From assembly GCA_020073185.1 (NCBI GenBank), contig JAIQFT010000050.1, forward strand, positions 1 to 33,215: a DNA stretch of 33,215 nucleotides, in the 5' to 3' direction. The DNA comes from Terriglobia bacterium (GTDB lineage: Bacteria > Acidobacteriota > Terriglobia > Terriglobales > Acidobacteriaceae). A program made the translations under genes and the position numbers. Below are positions 15,348 through 22,220 of the stretch, one piece after another. Within the stretch, counting starts at the first letter, position 1; each line of letters begins with the position of its first letter. The notes under the pieces were generated by a model. That model worked only from the letters and a program-made list of their open reading frames with translations, did not search any database and had not been told where the DNA came from.

Positions 15348-17030
15348 ATGTCCTCGATGCCGGCCACGTTCCTCGCCACTGACGGCGCCACCGCCCCGGC
15401 GCTGCTTTACGTCGAAGGCGCTGAGCAGCGCAACATCCGCATGGAGCGGCTGCCGTTCACCATCGGGCGCAAGACCGACAAGGATCTGGTGATCCCGGAC
15501 TCGCGGGTATCGCGCGACCACGCGCAGATCATCTGTGAGGACGGCGAGTATTACGTCGTGGACCAGAACAGCCGGCACGGGACGTTCGTCAACGGCATCC
15601 GCTGCGAGCGTCATAAGCTGACACGCAACGACCGCATCGACTTCGGGGCGCGGGACGGCGCTTATGTGGTCTTCGACCCCGACCGCCCGCACACCAGCTC
15701 GGCCGCCGAATTTCTCAGCCAGATTTCCATGATGCCGGGCTCCACCGGCAGTTCCGACCTGGAAAAACTGCGGCTCTTCCTGGAAGCGGCGCGCAAACTC
15801 AACACCACCGGCGTGCTCTCCGACGTGCTGATGACGCTGCTGGACTCCACCCTGAAGCTGACCAAAGCGGAGCGCGGCTATGTCTTCCTGCGCGGCGCCG
15901 ACGGCGACCTGCGATTGACTGCCGGACGCAATGCCAAGGGTGAAGCGCTGATGGACGACAGCACGATTTCCCGGTCCATCCTGGAGGAGGCGGCCAATAC
16001 GGCCTCCGAGTTCATGGTGAGCGATACCAGTTCGTCCTCCGATCTGGCGGGACGCAACAGCATCATCGCCTATGACCTGCGGACCGTGATCGCGATCCCG
16101 CTGCGGCGCACGCAAACCCTGTTCACGGAAAAATCGACGGACGATGACGCCCGGCGGATGGTGCGCGGCGTGTTGTACCTGGACAGCCGGTTTGCCTCGC
16201 GCGACATCTCCGCCGTCGGCCACGATATCCTGCGCGCGATCGCCACGGAAGCTGCGGCGCTGGTGGAAAACGCCTACCTGGTGCAGGCCGAAGAAGCGGC
16301 ACGGCGATATCAGCAGGAGTTGACCATCGCCGCCTCCATCCAGCAGCGGCTGATGACGGTGTCGATCCCGAACGTTCCCTTCGCCTCGATCAAGGCAACC
16401 AACCTGGCTTGCAAGGACGTCGGGGGCGATTTCTTCGACGTCGTCATGACCGAACACGGCTTGGCGGTGCTGGTGGCCGATGTTTCCGGCAAGGGCATTT
16501 CGGCGGCGCTGCTGGCCTCGATTCTGCAGGGCATGATCTATTCGCAACTCATTGCCAACATGCCGCTGGCCGAGATTGTCAGCACCGCGAACGCGTTCTT
16601 GTGCCGCAAGGTCATGGGGCAGAAATACGCCACCCTGTTGCTCTGCCGCTTGACGCTCGACGGCGAGCTGGAGTACGTGAATTGCGGACACGTGCCGCCC
16701 GTGCTGGTGGCCGGCGGCGCCATCGAGCGGCCGAGGTCCGGCAACGTACCGGTGGGCCTGCTGTCTGGGGCGGAGTTTGAGTGCGCGAAAATCAAGCTCC
16801 AGCCGGGCGGGCGCTTCGTCATGGTGACCGATGGCGTGACCGAGGCGGAAGACGCGCAGGGAGAATTCTACGGCGACGAGCGGCTGGAGGAGTCCGCGAA
16901 CTCCGATTCACCCTACGACTCCATCTTTTCCAGCGTGAAATCATTCTGCGGTGACACGCCCCTGAGCGACGACTGCACCATCCTGGAGCTGCTCTATAAG
17001 GGGCCGCTTGGCGCCTCGGCCGATCAATGA
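15348..17030 (+). CDS. FHA-GAF-PP2C serine phosphatase (RsbU/SpoIIE type)
   Basis: From the ATG at 15348 (GGGAG 8 bases upstream) the protein is 560 aa. An FHA domain (about 18-112) has GR at 40-41, SRDH at 55-58 and N-SRHGTFVNG at 74-83, and binds phosphothreonine peptides. A GAF domain (about 140-312) follows, then a helical linker (EEAARRYQQELTIAASIQQRLM). The SpoIIE-type PP2C domain (about 345-552) keeps its metal ligands: DVGGDFFD (357-364), ADVSGKG (377-383), TDGVTE (494-499) and DDC (541-543). It should dephosphorylate phospho-STAS proteins, and two STAS genes and an RsbW-like kinase gene lie elsewhere in the window. The FHA domain suggests recruitment by a Ser/Thr kinase such as the one at 8362. 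The frame is open upstream to 15087 but without similarity. Confidence 0.93.
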   Translation: MSSMPATFLATDGATAPALLYVEGAEQRNIRMERLPFTIGRKTDKDLVIPDSRVSRDHAQIICEDGEYYVVDQNSRHGTFVNGIRCERHKLTRNDRIDFGARDGAYVVFDPDRPHTSSAAEFLSQISMMPGSTGSSDLEKLRLFLEAARKLNTTGVLSDVLMTLLDSTLKLTKAERGYVFLRGADGDLRLTAGRNAKGEALMDDSTISRSILEEAANTASEFMVSDTSSSSDLAGRNSIIAYDLRTVIAIPLRRTQTLFTEKSTDDDARRMVRGVLYLDSRFASRDISAVGHDILRAIATEAAALVENAYLVQAEEAARRYQQELTIAASIQQRLMTVSIPNVPFASIKATNLACKDVGGDFFDVVMTEHGLAVLVADVSGKGISAALLASILQGMIYSQLIANMPLAEIVSTANAFLCRKVMGQKYATLLLCRLTLDGELEYVNCGHVPPVLVAGGAIERPRSGNVPVGLLSGAEFECAKIKLQPGGRFVMVTDGVTEAEDAQGEFYGDERLEESANSDSPYDSIFSSVKSFCGDTPLSDDCTILELLYKGPLGASADQ

Positions 17031-17056
17031 TGCGCGTGCAAAAGGCGGTTGTGCAT

Positions 17057-17104
17057 GGACCGAGGAGCCGATAGACCGAGAGACCGGCGAACGTTAGACT
17101 GACC
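17057..17104. repeat. GACCGAG / AGACCG word array
   Basis: Words GACCGAG, AGACCGAG, AGACCGG and GACTGACCG are strung together between the phosphatase stop and the amidase start. The same words (GCCGAGAGACG, GCCGAAAGACCG) recur at 30100-30130. Confidence 0.5.
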
Positions 17105-17109
17105 GACGC

Positions 17110-18507
17110 ATGCCTGCGGCGCCAGAGCTCTGTAAACTCACTCTCAGCGAAGCTGCGCCGCTCGTCTGCGCAAGAACAGTCTCCCCAGTCGAGCTGACGC
17201 AAGCCTGCTTGGGGCGGATCGAAAAACTCGGCCCGGTTCTGAATGCTTTCATCACCGTCACCGGCGAACACGCCCTGGAGCAGGCGCGCGCCGCCGAGCG
17301 GGAGATCGCCCATGGCCGCTACCGCGGGCCGCTGCACGGCATACCGATCGCGCTTAAGGACCTGATCGACACCGCCGGGGTACGCACGACCGCCGCCAGC
17401 GCGCTCTTTCAGGACCGCGTGCCGACCGAGGACGCCACCGTGGTGCGCCGGTTGAAGCGCGCCGGCGCGGTGCTGCTGGGTAAGACCAACCTGCACGAGT
17501 TCGCCTACGGTGGCAGCGGCACCGTCAGCTACTACGGCGCGGTGCGCAATCCGTGGGCGCTGGAGCACATCACGGGCGGGTCGTCATCGGGTTCGGCGGC
17601 GGCGGTAGCGGCGGGTATGTGCTTCGCCGCGCTGGGCACCGATACCGCCGGCTCGATCCGCTTGCCGGCGTCGTGCTGCGGGGTTGTCGGGCTGAAGCCG
17701 ACCTACGGACTGGTGAGCGCGCGCGGGGTGATTCCACTCTCCCGCTCCTACGATCACGTCGGCCCGATGACGCGCAACGTGCGCGATGCTGCCATCGTGC
17801 TGCAGGCGATTTCCGGCTACGACGCCGGCGATATCTCCAGCCGCGAGATGCCAGAAGAGGATTATGTGGCCGCGCTGGACGCGGACACGTCATCGCTGCG
17901 GCTGGGCATCGTGCGGCAATATTTCTTTGACGACCTGGAACCCGATGTCGCCGCCGCCATGAACAATGCGCTGCAGGTGTTGGAAACCCTCACCGCCAGC
18001 CTGAGCGACGCCAGCATGCCAATCGATACTGATCGCACGGTGCAGTTGGCGGAGATTTACGCCTATCACGGGCAATTCCTGGGCGAACGCGCCGGCCTCT
18101 ACCAGCCGGAGACGTTGCGGCGCATCCAGCGCGGGGAGACGATTGCGGCCACGGATTACATCCTGAAGCGAAACGAACTGGAACATTTGCGCCGTGGCGC
18201 CAAAGACCTGTTTTGCGATTACGATCTGCTGGTGACGCCCACCTCGCCGGCGCCCGCGCCCAAGTTGTCTGAACTCCAGGCCAACCCCGACGATCTGCGC
18301 CGCCGCGAACTGGTCTTGCTGCGCAACACGCGACCGTTTAACGTGCTGGGCCTGCCGGCAGTGTCGGCGCCGTGCGGATTCACCCGCGCCGGGCTGCCCG
18401 TCGGGTTGCAGATCGCCGGCGCGCCCGGCCACGATGCCCGCGTCCTGCAACTGGCGCATGCCTTCGCGCAGGCGACGGAATGGCACAAGCACATTTGTAA
18501 TTTGTAA
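17110..18507 (+). CDS. Amidase signature-family amidohydrolase (GatA-like)
   Basis: This 465-aa protein has the Ser-cisSer-Lys triad of the amidase signature family: Lys83 in PIALKDLID, the Gly/Ser stretch GGSSSGSAAAVAAG (156-169) supplying the cis-Ser, and the nucleophile Ser182 in GTDTAGSIRLPAS. The rest follows the GatA fold, including RGVIPLSRSYDHVGPMTR and the C-terminal FNVLGLPAVSAPCGFTRAGLPVGLQI. gatB and gatC are not nearby, and this family includes many stand-alone amidases. The role could therefore be tRNA amidotransfer or hydrolysis of a small amide, and the sequence does not decide. The last codons (TTTGTAATTTGTAA) fall inside a spacer word array, so the C-terminal NL is repeat-derived. 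Confidence 0.88.
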   Translation: MPAAPELCKLTLSEAAPLVCARTVSPVELTQACLGRIEKLGPVLNAFITVTGEHALEQARAAEREIAHGRYRGPLHGIPIALKDLIDTAGVRTTAASALFQDRVPTEDATVVRRLKRAGAVLLGKTNLHEFAYGGSGTVSYYGAVRNPWALEHITGGSSSGSAAAVAAGMCFAALGTDTAGSIRLPASCCGVVGLKPTYGLVSARGVIPLSRSYDHVGPMTRNVRDAAIVLQAISGYDAGDISSREMPEEDYVAALDADTSSLRLGIVRQYFFDDLEPDVAAAMNNALQVLETLTASLSDASMPIDTDRTVQLAEIYAYHGQFLGERAGLYQPETLRRIQRGETIAATDYILKRNELEHLRRGAKDLFCDYDLLVTPTSPAPAPKLSELQANPDDLRRRELVLLRNTRPFNVLGLPAVSAPCGFTRAGLPVGLQIAGAPGHDARVLQLAHAFAQATEWHKHICNL

Positions 18508-18613
18508 TTGGCAATAATTGGTAATTTGCAATTTGCAATTGCGGTACTCTCGTGGTGTCGCGACCGATTGCGCACCCGATGAGAATTGCAGAGTACCAAC
18601 TACAAATTACCAA
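18505..18613. repeat. TTGGTAATTTG / CAAATTACCAA array with nested hairpin
   Basis: TTGGTAATTTG (18518-18528) pairs perfectly with 18603-18613 (11 bp) and encloses GGTACTCT (18543-18550) with AGAGTACC (18590-18597, 8 bp). GCAATT words fill the gaps. The array overlaps the amidase stop codon and ends 15 bases before the next start. Confidence 0.7.
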
Positions 18614-18628
18614 TCCCGGGAGTTTCTC

Positions 18629-19114
18629 ATGCTCAACTTCGACTCCGTGAAAATGGACTTCCCTTCCGACGCCAACATCGTGATCGGCCAGTCGCACTTC
18701 ATCAAGACGGTCGAGGACATTTACGAGGCCGTGGTGACCACCGTTCCGCAGGCGAAGTTCGGGCTGGCGTTCAACGAGAGCAGCGGTCCCTGCCTGACAC
18801 GCTCCGAGGGCAATGATGACGAGCTGCGCAGCGCAGCCGTCCGCAACGCAGCGGCCCTCGCCGCCGGCCACATTTTCGTGTTGCTGATCCGCAACGCGTT
18901 TCCGATTAACGTGTTGAACGCGCTGCGGCAGGTGCCCGAGGTGTGCAACATCTTCTGCGCCACGGCCAATCCGGTGGAAGTCGTGGTCGCCCGCAGCGCG
19001 CAGGGCGGCGGCATCATGGGCGTCATTGACGGACTTGCGCCCAAGGGCGTCGAAGGTCCGGATGACATCATTGCCCGCCACTCCTTCCTGCGCCGGATTG
19101 GGTACAAGCGGTAA
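18629..19114 (+). CDS. Adenosine-specific kinase family protein (PF04008 type)
   Basis: This 161-aa protein closely follows the family known as adenosine-specific kinase: NIVIGQSHFIKTVEDIYEAVVTTVP near the N-terminus, KFGLAFNESSGPCLTRSEGNDDEL, AAGHIFVLLIRNAFPINVLNALRQVPEVCNIFCATANPVEVVVA and a GGGIMGVIDG loop. The name comes from structural work on an archaeal member. The physiological role in bacteria is not settled, so function beyond the family name is uncertain. The ATG at 18629 has GGGAG 8 bases upstream; the frame is open to 18518 but that part is repeat sequence. No operon partner. Confidence 0.9.
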   Translation: MLNFDSVKMDFPSDANIVIGQSHFIKTVEDIYEAVVTTVPQAKFGLAFNESSGPCLTRSEGNDDELRSAAVRNAAALAAGHIFVLLIRNAFPINVLNALRQVPEVCNIFCATANPVEVVVARSAQGGGIMGVIDGLAPKGVEGPDDIIARHSFLRRIGYKR

Positions 19115-19145
19115 TCCGGAGTACACCGACTGTTACGAAACTCGT

Positions 19146-19201
19146 GCCGTCCCTAACGGGACTCGAATCTTATTCCACTCGCATACCCGGCACCACTCCA
19201 C
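19146..19201. repeat. Dispersed composite repeat, decayed copy
   Basis: GCCGTCCCTAACGGGACTCGA (19146-19166) differs from 30001-30020 by one substitution and one inserted base. About 20 bp later CCCGGCACCACTCCACCCCGG (19180-19200) resembles the CCCGGCRCTGACGTG half seen at 1015 and 30040. Order and spacing match the 30-kb copy. Confidence 0.5.
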
Positions 19202-19276
19202 CCCGGAATTGTAAGCCGGATGCAAATTCCTAGCGTCGGCGGCGCGCTCCGGGGGCCGGCCGAAGAGGCCGCGTGC

Positions 19277-19282
19277 TATACT
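19277..19282 (+). promoter_or_regulatory. TATACT -10 box upstream of the DEAD-box helicase gene
   Basis: TATACT sits about 200 bp before the chosen helicase start, so the message would have a leader of nearly 200 nt. Long leaders are common on cold-induced RNA helicase genes, but no conserved leader element is recognised here. No good -35. The remainder of 19202-19485 shows nothing else. Confidence 0.35.
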
Positions 19283-19485
19283 GTTACAGACGCTAGTGAC
19301 CACGGTTGGCTTGTGGCGCGGCAGTCCGATTCTAAACAGCCGGCCTGACCTCTCCTTCGATTCCCTGCTCCGTTAGTTTCCAGCGCAAACTAAATCAACG
19401 AGTGGCTTCCTTTGCACCTTCGCGAATCGCATCGCATCATGTCATGCGTCTCGCGAGTCGCCCCTCCAGAAAGATTACGATTCGA

Positions 19486-20685
19486 ATGACAACTTTTTCC
19501 GAACTGCCTCTCTCTGCGCCTTTGCAGCAGAGACTGGCCGCCTGCCAATTTCACAACCCGATGCCGATCCAGTCGGCGGCGATCCCGCACGCTCTTGCGG
19601 GCAAAGACCTGATGGCCACCGCCCACACCGGGACCGGCAAAACCCTGGCTTTCGTGGTGCCGATCATCGAGCGCCTGCTGCAATCGCCGCAGTCGCGCTC
19701 CGTCGAGGCCCTGGTGCTGGTTCCCACGCGTGAACTGGCCATGCAGGTGCACGAACAATTTGAACAGTTGCGCGGCAAATCGATTCCGCCGGCAGCGCTG
19801 GTCATCGGCGGCGTCGCCGAAAAACGCCAGTTGGAAGCGATTCGATGCGGCGCCCGCGTGTTAGTCGCCACGCCCGGACGTCTGGAGGATTTCCTGGGAC
19901 GGAGACTGGTGGACCTGCGCCAGGTGAAAGTGCTCGTGCTCGACGAAGCCGACCGCATGTTGGACATGGGGTTTCTGCCTTCGATCCGGCGCATCGTTGG
20001 CGTGCTGCCCAGCCAGCGCCAGACCATGTGTTTTTCCGCGACGCTGGAAGCCTCGGTGGCCGGGCTGGTGAGCGAGTACACGCGCAACCCGGTGCGCATT
20101 GCGCTGGGCTCCACGCTGAAGCCGGTGGATAGCGTCGAGCTGCAAGCCTTTGAGGTTGCCTCCTCCGACAAGTTCGACGCCCTGAGCCACCTGCTCCGTA
20201 CGGAGAAGGGGCGCACCCTGGTCTTCGCGCGCACCAAGCGCGGCACCGAGCGCCTGGCCAAGCACCTGGTCCGCGACGGTTTCCTGGCCGCCATGATTCA
20301 TGGCGACCGTTCGCAATCGCAGCGCACCAGCGCGCTCAGCGGCTTCGATGAAGGCCGCTTCAAGGTGCTGGTCGCCACCGACGTCGCTTCCCGTGGGCTG
20401 GACATCCAGGACGTGGCGCACGTGATCAATTACGATCTGCCAACGCTACCGGAAGATTTCATTCATCGCATCGGCCGCACCGGGCGCGCCGGAGCGCGGG
20501 GACGTGCTTCCACACTGGTGTCGCCCGCCGAGATTCTGGAACTGCGCAACATCGAACGCGTTCTTAACGTCCGCTTGCAGCGCAGGGAGATCAACGGCGA
20601 CATCTCGGCCGAAAGGTTGTCCCGCCCGCGCAATACGCTGGCGAGCCGAACCCTGCAGCCTTTGCCCGGCGAAATCTTCGCCTAA
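19486..20685 (+). CDS. DEAD-box ATP-dependent RNA helicase, RhlE-like
   Basis: From ATG 19486 the protein is 399 aa and contains every DEAD-box motif: Q motif (FHNPMPIQ), I (AHTGTGKT), Ia (PTRELA), Ib (TPGRL), II (DEAD), III (SAT), IV region (LVFARTK), V (ATDVASRGLDI) and VI (HRIGRTGR). It unwinds short RNA duplexes in ribosome assembly or RNA decay. The C-terminal extension after motif VI is short (about 60 aa) with little of the basic tail seen in many RhlE proteins. The family-typical start MTTFSELPLS fixes the N-terminus at 19486; in-frame GTG 19402 and ATG 19444 would add residues without similarity. Monocistronic; a GC hairpin follows the stop. Confidence 0.94.
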   Translation: MTTFSELPLSAPLQQRLAACQFHNPMPIQSAAIPHALAGKDLMATAHTGTGKTLAFVVPIIERLLQSPQSRSVEALVLVPTRELAMQVHEQFEQLRGKSIPPAALVIGGVAEKRQLEAIRCGARVLVATPGRLEDFLGRRLVDLRQVKVLVLDEADRMLDMGFLPSIRRIVGVLPSQRQTMCFSATLEASVAGLVSEYTRNPVRIALGSTLKPVDSVELQAFEVASSDKFDALSHLLRTEKGRTLVFARTKRGTERLAKHLVRDGFLAAMIHGDRSQSQRTSALSGFDEGRFKVLVATDVASRGLDIQDVAHVINYDLPTLPEDFIHRIGRTGRAGARGRASTLVSPAEILELRNIERVLNVRLQRREINGDISAERLSRPRNTLASRTLQPLPGEIFA

Positions 20686-20704
20686 AGGCGGATCGGGTAA
20701 GCTG

Positions 20705-20742
20705 TGCGCGGCGCGTGCGATCAAGGCTCTCCGCGCCGCGCA
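20705..20742. terminator. 11-bp GC hairpin after the helicase gene
   Basis: TGCGCGGCGCG (20705-20715) pairs perfectly with 20732-20742 across a 16-nt loop, starting 20 bases after the helicase stop. There is no T-run, so termination would be imperfect or need Rho. Confidence 0.5.
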
Positions 20743-20768
20743 TGAGTGCTCGGAACGCCCTGAAATCA

Positions 20769-20797
20769 TTGACTTTCCTTCAGGTTGCGGCTATAGT
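20769..20797 (+). promoter_or_regulatory. Strong sigma-70-type promoter for the small-gene operon
   Basis: TTGACT (20769-20774), a 17-bp spacer and TATAGT (20792-20797) make the best housekeeping promoter in the window. Start is predicted near 20804, leaving about 110 nt of leader before the first gene at 20915. Confidence 0.75.
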
Positions 20798-20914
20798 GAA
20801 GGATGAGCCAGAGGGTCATCTCCTCTTTCAGATTCTCTGAATTAAGTCAGCCCATCTGAAGTCCTCCCCTCTTAGCTGCCAAGACCATAAGGAGCTTCTC
20901 AAGCCTGTTCCGCG

Positions 20915-21205
20915 ATGGAGCGTATGATCCAGCTACGGCACAACATGAACGGAAAACCAGCTCCCAAGGATGCCAGGCTGGCGCTCCTAGTGGCGGGCAA
21001 GTGTGAGGAACTGGAAGCCCTGGCAAAAAAACGGGAGGCGGCATTCACCCAATACCTCAGTGCGCGGCATCATTTCTCGTTGTGCTCGGAACCCGGCACG
21101 GAGGGCCACACTGCCGCACTGGAGACATTCGAAGCAGCACGCACGAGACTGCGCCTGAGTCAACGCAACTGGGAAACTCACGTTGCCGCCCACCACATGG
21201 GTTGA
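20915..21205 (+). CDS. Small helical protein of unknown function, first gene of small-gene operon
   Basis: This 96-aa protein is mostly helical: a basic start (IQLRHNMNGKPAPKDARLALLVAGKC), a charged helix (EELEALAKKREAAFTQYLSARHHF), a short loop with Cys and Gly-Thr, and a second helix (TAALETFEAARTRLRLSQRNWETHVAAHHMG) ending in three histidines. No signal peptide and no recognised domain. The two long helices suggest a coiled-coil hairpin. ATG 20915 or ATG 20924 could be the start; an AAGGAG lies about 20 bases upstream, rather far. The gene is the first behind the TTGACT/TATAGT promoter and is followed within 90 bp by further small genes on the same strand. Confidence 0.6.
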   Translation: MERMIQLRHNMNGKPAPKDARLALLVAGKCEELEALAKKREAAFTQYLSARHHFSLCSEPGTEGHTAALETFEAARTRLRLSQRNWETHVAAHHMG

Positions 21206-21290
21206 TCCGTCAGCGGCTGCGGCGCAGGCCGGCAGTGCCACTGCCAAACATGAACGAGCAGTTACCGCACAACAGATAAGTGAGGCGCAT

Positions 21291-21443
21291 TTGTTCAAAA
21301 CTCAAGAGACCGAAAAGCAAACCGAGGTAATCGGGTATTGTCCCAGGTGCGATCAAGCGATCACCTCGGAGCAGTCCACTAGGCTGGTTCTCGGCCAGCT
21401 CTACCACGCTGCGCATGCTCCCGGCGCAGGAAAGCGAGGCTAG
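21291..21443 (+). CDS. Small protein with one CxxC knuckle, second gene of small-gene operon
   Basis: Starting at TTG 21291, preceded by GTGAGG at a good distance, this gives a 50-aa protein. Its centre reads GYCPRCDQAITSEQSTR and a later segment GQLYHAAHAPG has two histidines that could complete a zinc site. The reading frame is open back to 21183, overlapping the end of the previous gene, and a longer product cannot be excluded. No family recognised. The stop is two bases before the next ATG. Confidence 0.4.
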   Translation: MFKTQETEKQTEVIGYCPRCDQAITSEQSTRLVLGQLYHAAHAPGAGKRG

Positions 21444-21445
21444 CC

Positions 21446-21664
21446 ATGCGTCCAAGCCAAACCTTCCAAAAGCGGCAGAAAGAGTTGGCCCGCCAGGAAA
21501 AGCAGCGTGCCAAGGCTCAGCGCAAGGCGCAAAGAAAGCTGGAGAAGCAGGCGCCCGAAACAGACATCGAGACGAGCGATTCATCGACCGTCATGAATGG
21601 CTCCGACGGCGACGCCCTCCCCGATACCGAGGCCGAGGCAAATTCAGACGAGAGCATTGCGTGA
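21446..21664 (+). CDS. Split-charge small protein (basic helix, acidic tail), third gene of operon
   Basis: This 72-aa protein has a very basic first half (RPSQTFQKRQKELARQEKQR and continuing to residue 34), almost certainly one long helix, and an acidic Ser/Asp/Glu second half (ETDIETSDSSTVM...DTEAEANSDESIA). I have seen similar small proteins in Acidobacteriota and Deltaproteobacteria, where they are unnamed; this is recollection only. Nucleic-acid or ribosome binding fits the basic half. GCGAGG lies 7 bases before the ATG. Its stop overlaps the next start as GTGA, so translation is likely coupled. Confidence 0.65.
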   Translation: MRPSQTFQKRQKELARQEKQRAKAQRKAQRKLEKQAPETDIETSDSSTVMNGSDGDALPDTEAEANSDESIA

Positions 21665-21831
21665 ACATGCAAAGCACGATTTGCGAATGCGAGCACGAAA
21701 AACGCGACCACGTGTTCCCGCTGATCGGGAAACAAGGTTACGGCAAGTGCAGGGTGTGTCTGTGCGAGCGGTACGCCAAGGTTCAGGCAGGCGACATGGC
21801 CGCCCCACCCAAGGCAGGCGGCCAGCCATGA
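21661..21831 (+). CDS. 56-aa zinc mini-protein, CxCxH...CxxCxC, fourth gene of operon
   Basis: The start is GTG 21661 (overlapping the previous stop) or ATG 21667. The protein has CECEH, a histidine about 6 residues later (RDH), and after a Gly-rich turn CRVCLCERY. The pattern C-x-C-x-H ... H ... G-x-G-K-C-x-x-C-x-C-x-x-Y/F occurs in many small phage and bacterial zinc proteins of unknown role. The Pro/Gly-rich tail looks disordered. ATGA overlap links it to the following gene. Confidence 0.6.
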   Translation: MNMQSTICECEHEKRDHVFPLIGKQGYGKCRVCLCERYAKVQAGDMAAPPKAGGQP

Positions 21832-22208
21832 GCAGCGCTTCGCCGCATGGGCATGGAACCCCCGCCATCCGGCGGGTGCTCGAACGGCTGGAGCAAAAGT
21901 GCTGTCCCCAAGGTTTGCATGTCATCCTCGAGGAACTGCAATGGATGGGAGACCGCTCCACAACCTACGAAGAGTTGCGGCGTGCCGTACGCACGGAACT
22001 GCACGCCGCTCGTCCACGGATCCGGCGCGTCGCAGAAGGGGTTTACTGGTTTGCGCAAACCGACATTCCGCTCGGATGGTCGCTATTCGCCGACAAGCGG
22101 ATGCTCCCTTGCTTTTACCGAAGATACCCGCCCGCCATCTCCTGGGACGAACTTGACCTTCCCGAAAACGTCCTCCCGCCTCCGCTTAAGCCGCCGCACC
22201 AGCCTTAA
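21828..22208 (+). CDS. Unknown 126-aa protein, possible winged-helix, last gene of operon
   Basis: The ATG at 21828 overlaps the previous stop (ATGA). The N-terminal half alternates helices (AIRRVLERLEQ, HVILEELQWMG, TYEELRRAVRTEL) and leads to RIRRVAEGVYWFAQTD, resembling the strand-turn-strand wing of HARE-HTH-like winged helices. That reading is tentative. The C-terminal half is rich in Trp, Pro and Tyr (LGWSLFADKRMLPCFYRRYPPAISWDEL) and ends PPPLKPPHQP. No signal peptide. It converges on the SagB gene, with only 12 bp between the two stops. Confidence 0.55.
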   Translation: MSSASPHGHGTPAIRRVLERLEQKCCPQGLHVILEELQWMGDRSTTYEELRRAVRTELHAARPRIRRVAEGVYWFAQTDIPLGWSLFADKRMLPCFYRRYPPAISWDELDLPENVLPPPLKPPHQP

Positions 22209-22220
22209 GCTCGTTGTCCA

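Noticed and set aside
17110-18507. Firm assignment as gatA of the tRNA amidotransferase
   Set aside because: gatB/gatC are not present nearby and the family includes many stand-alone amidases; only the family call is supported.
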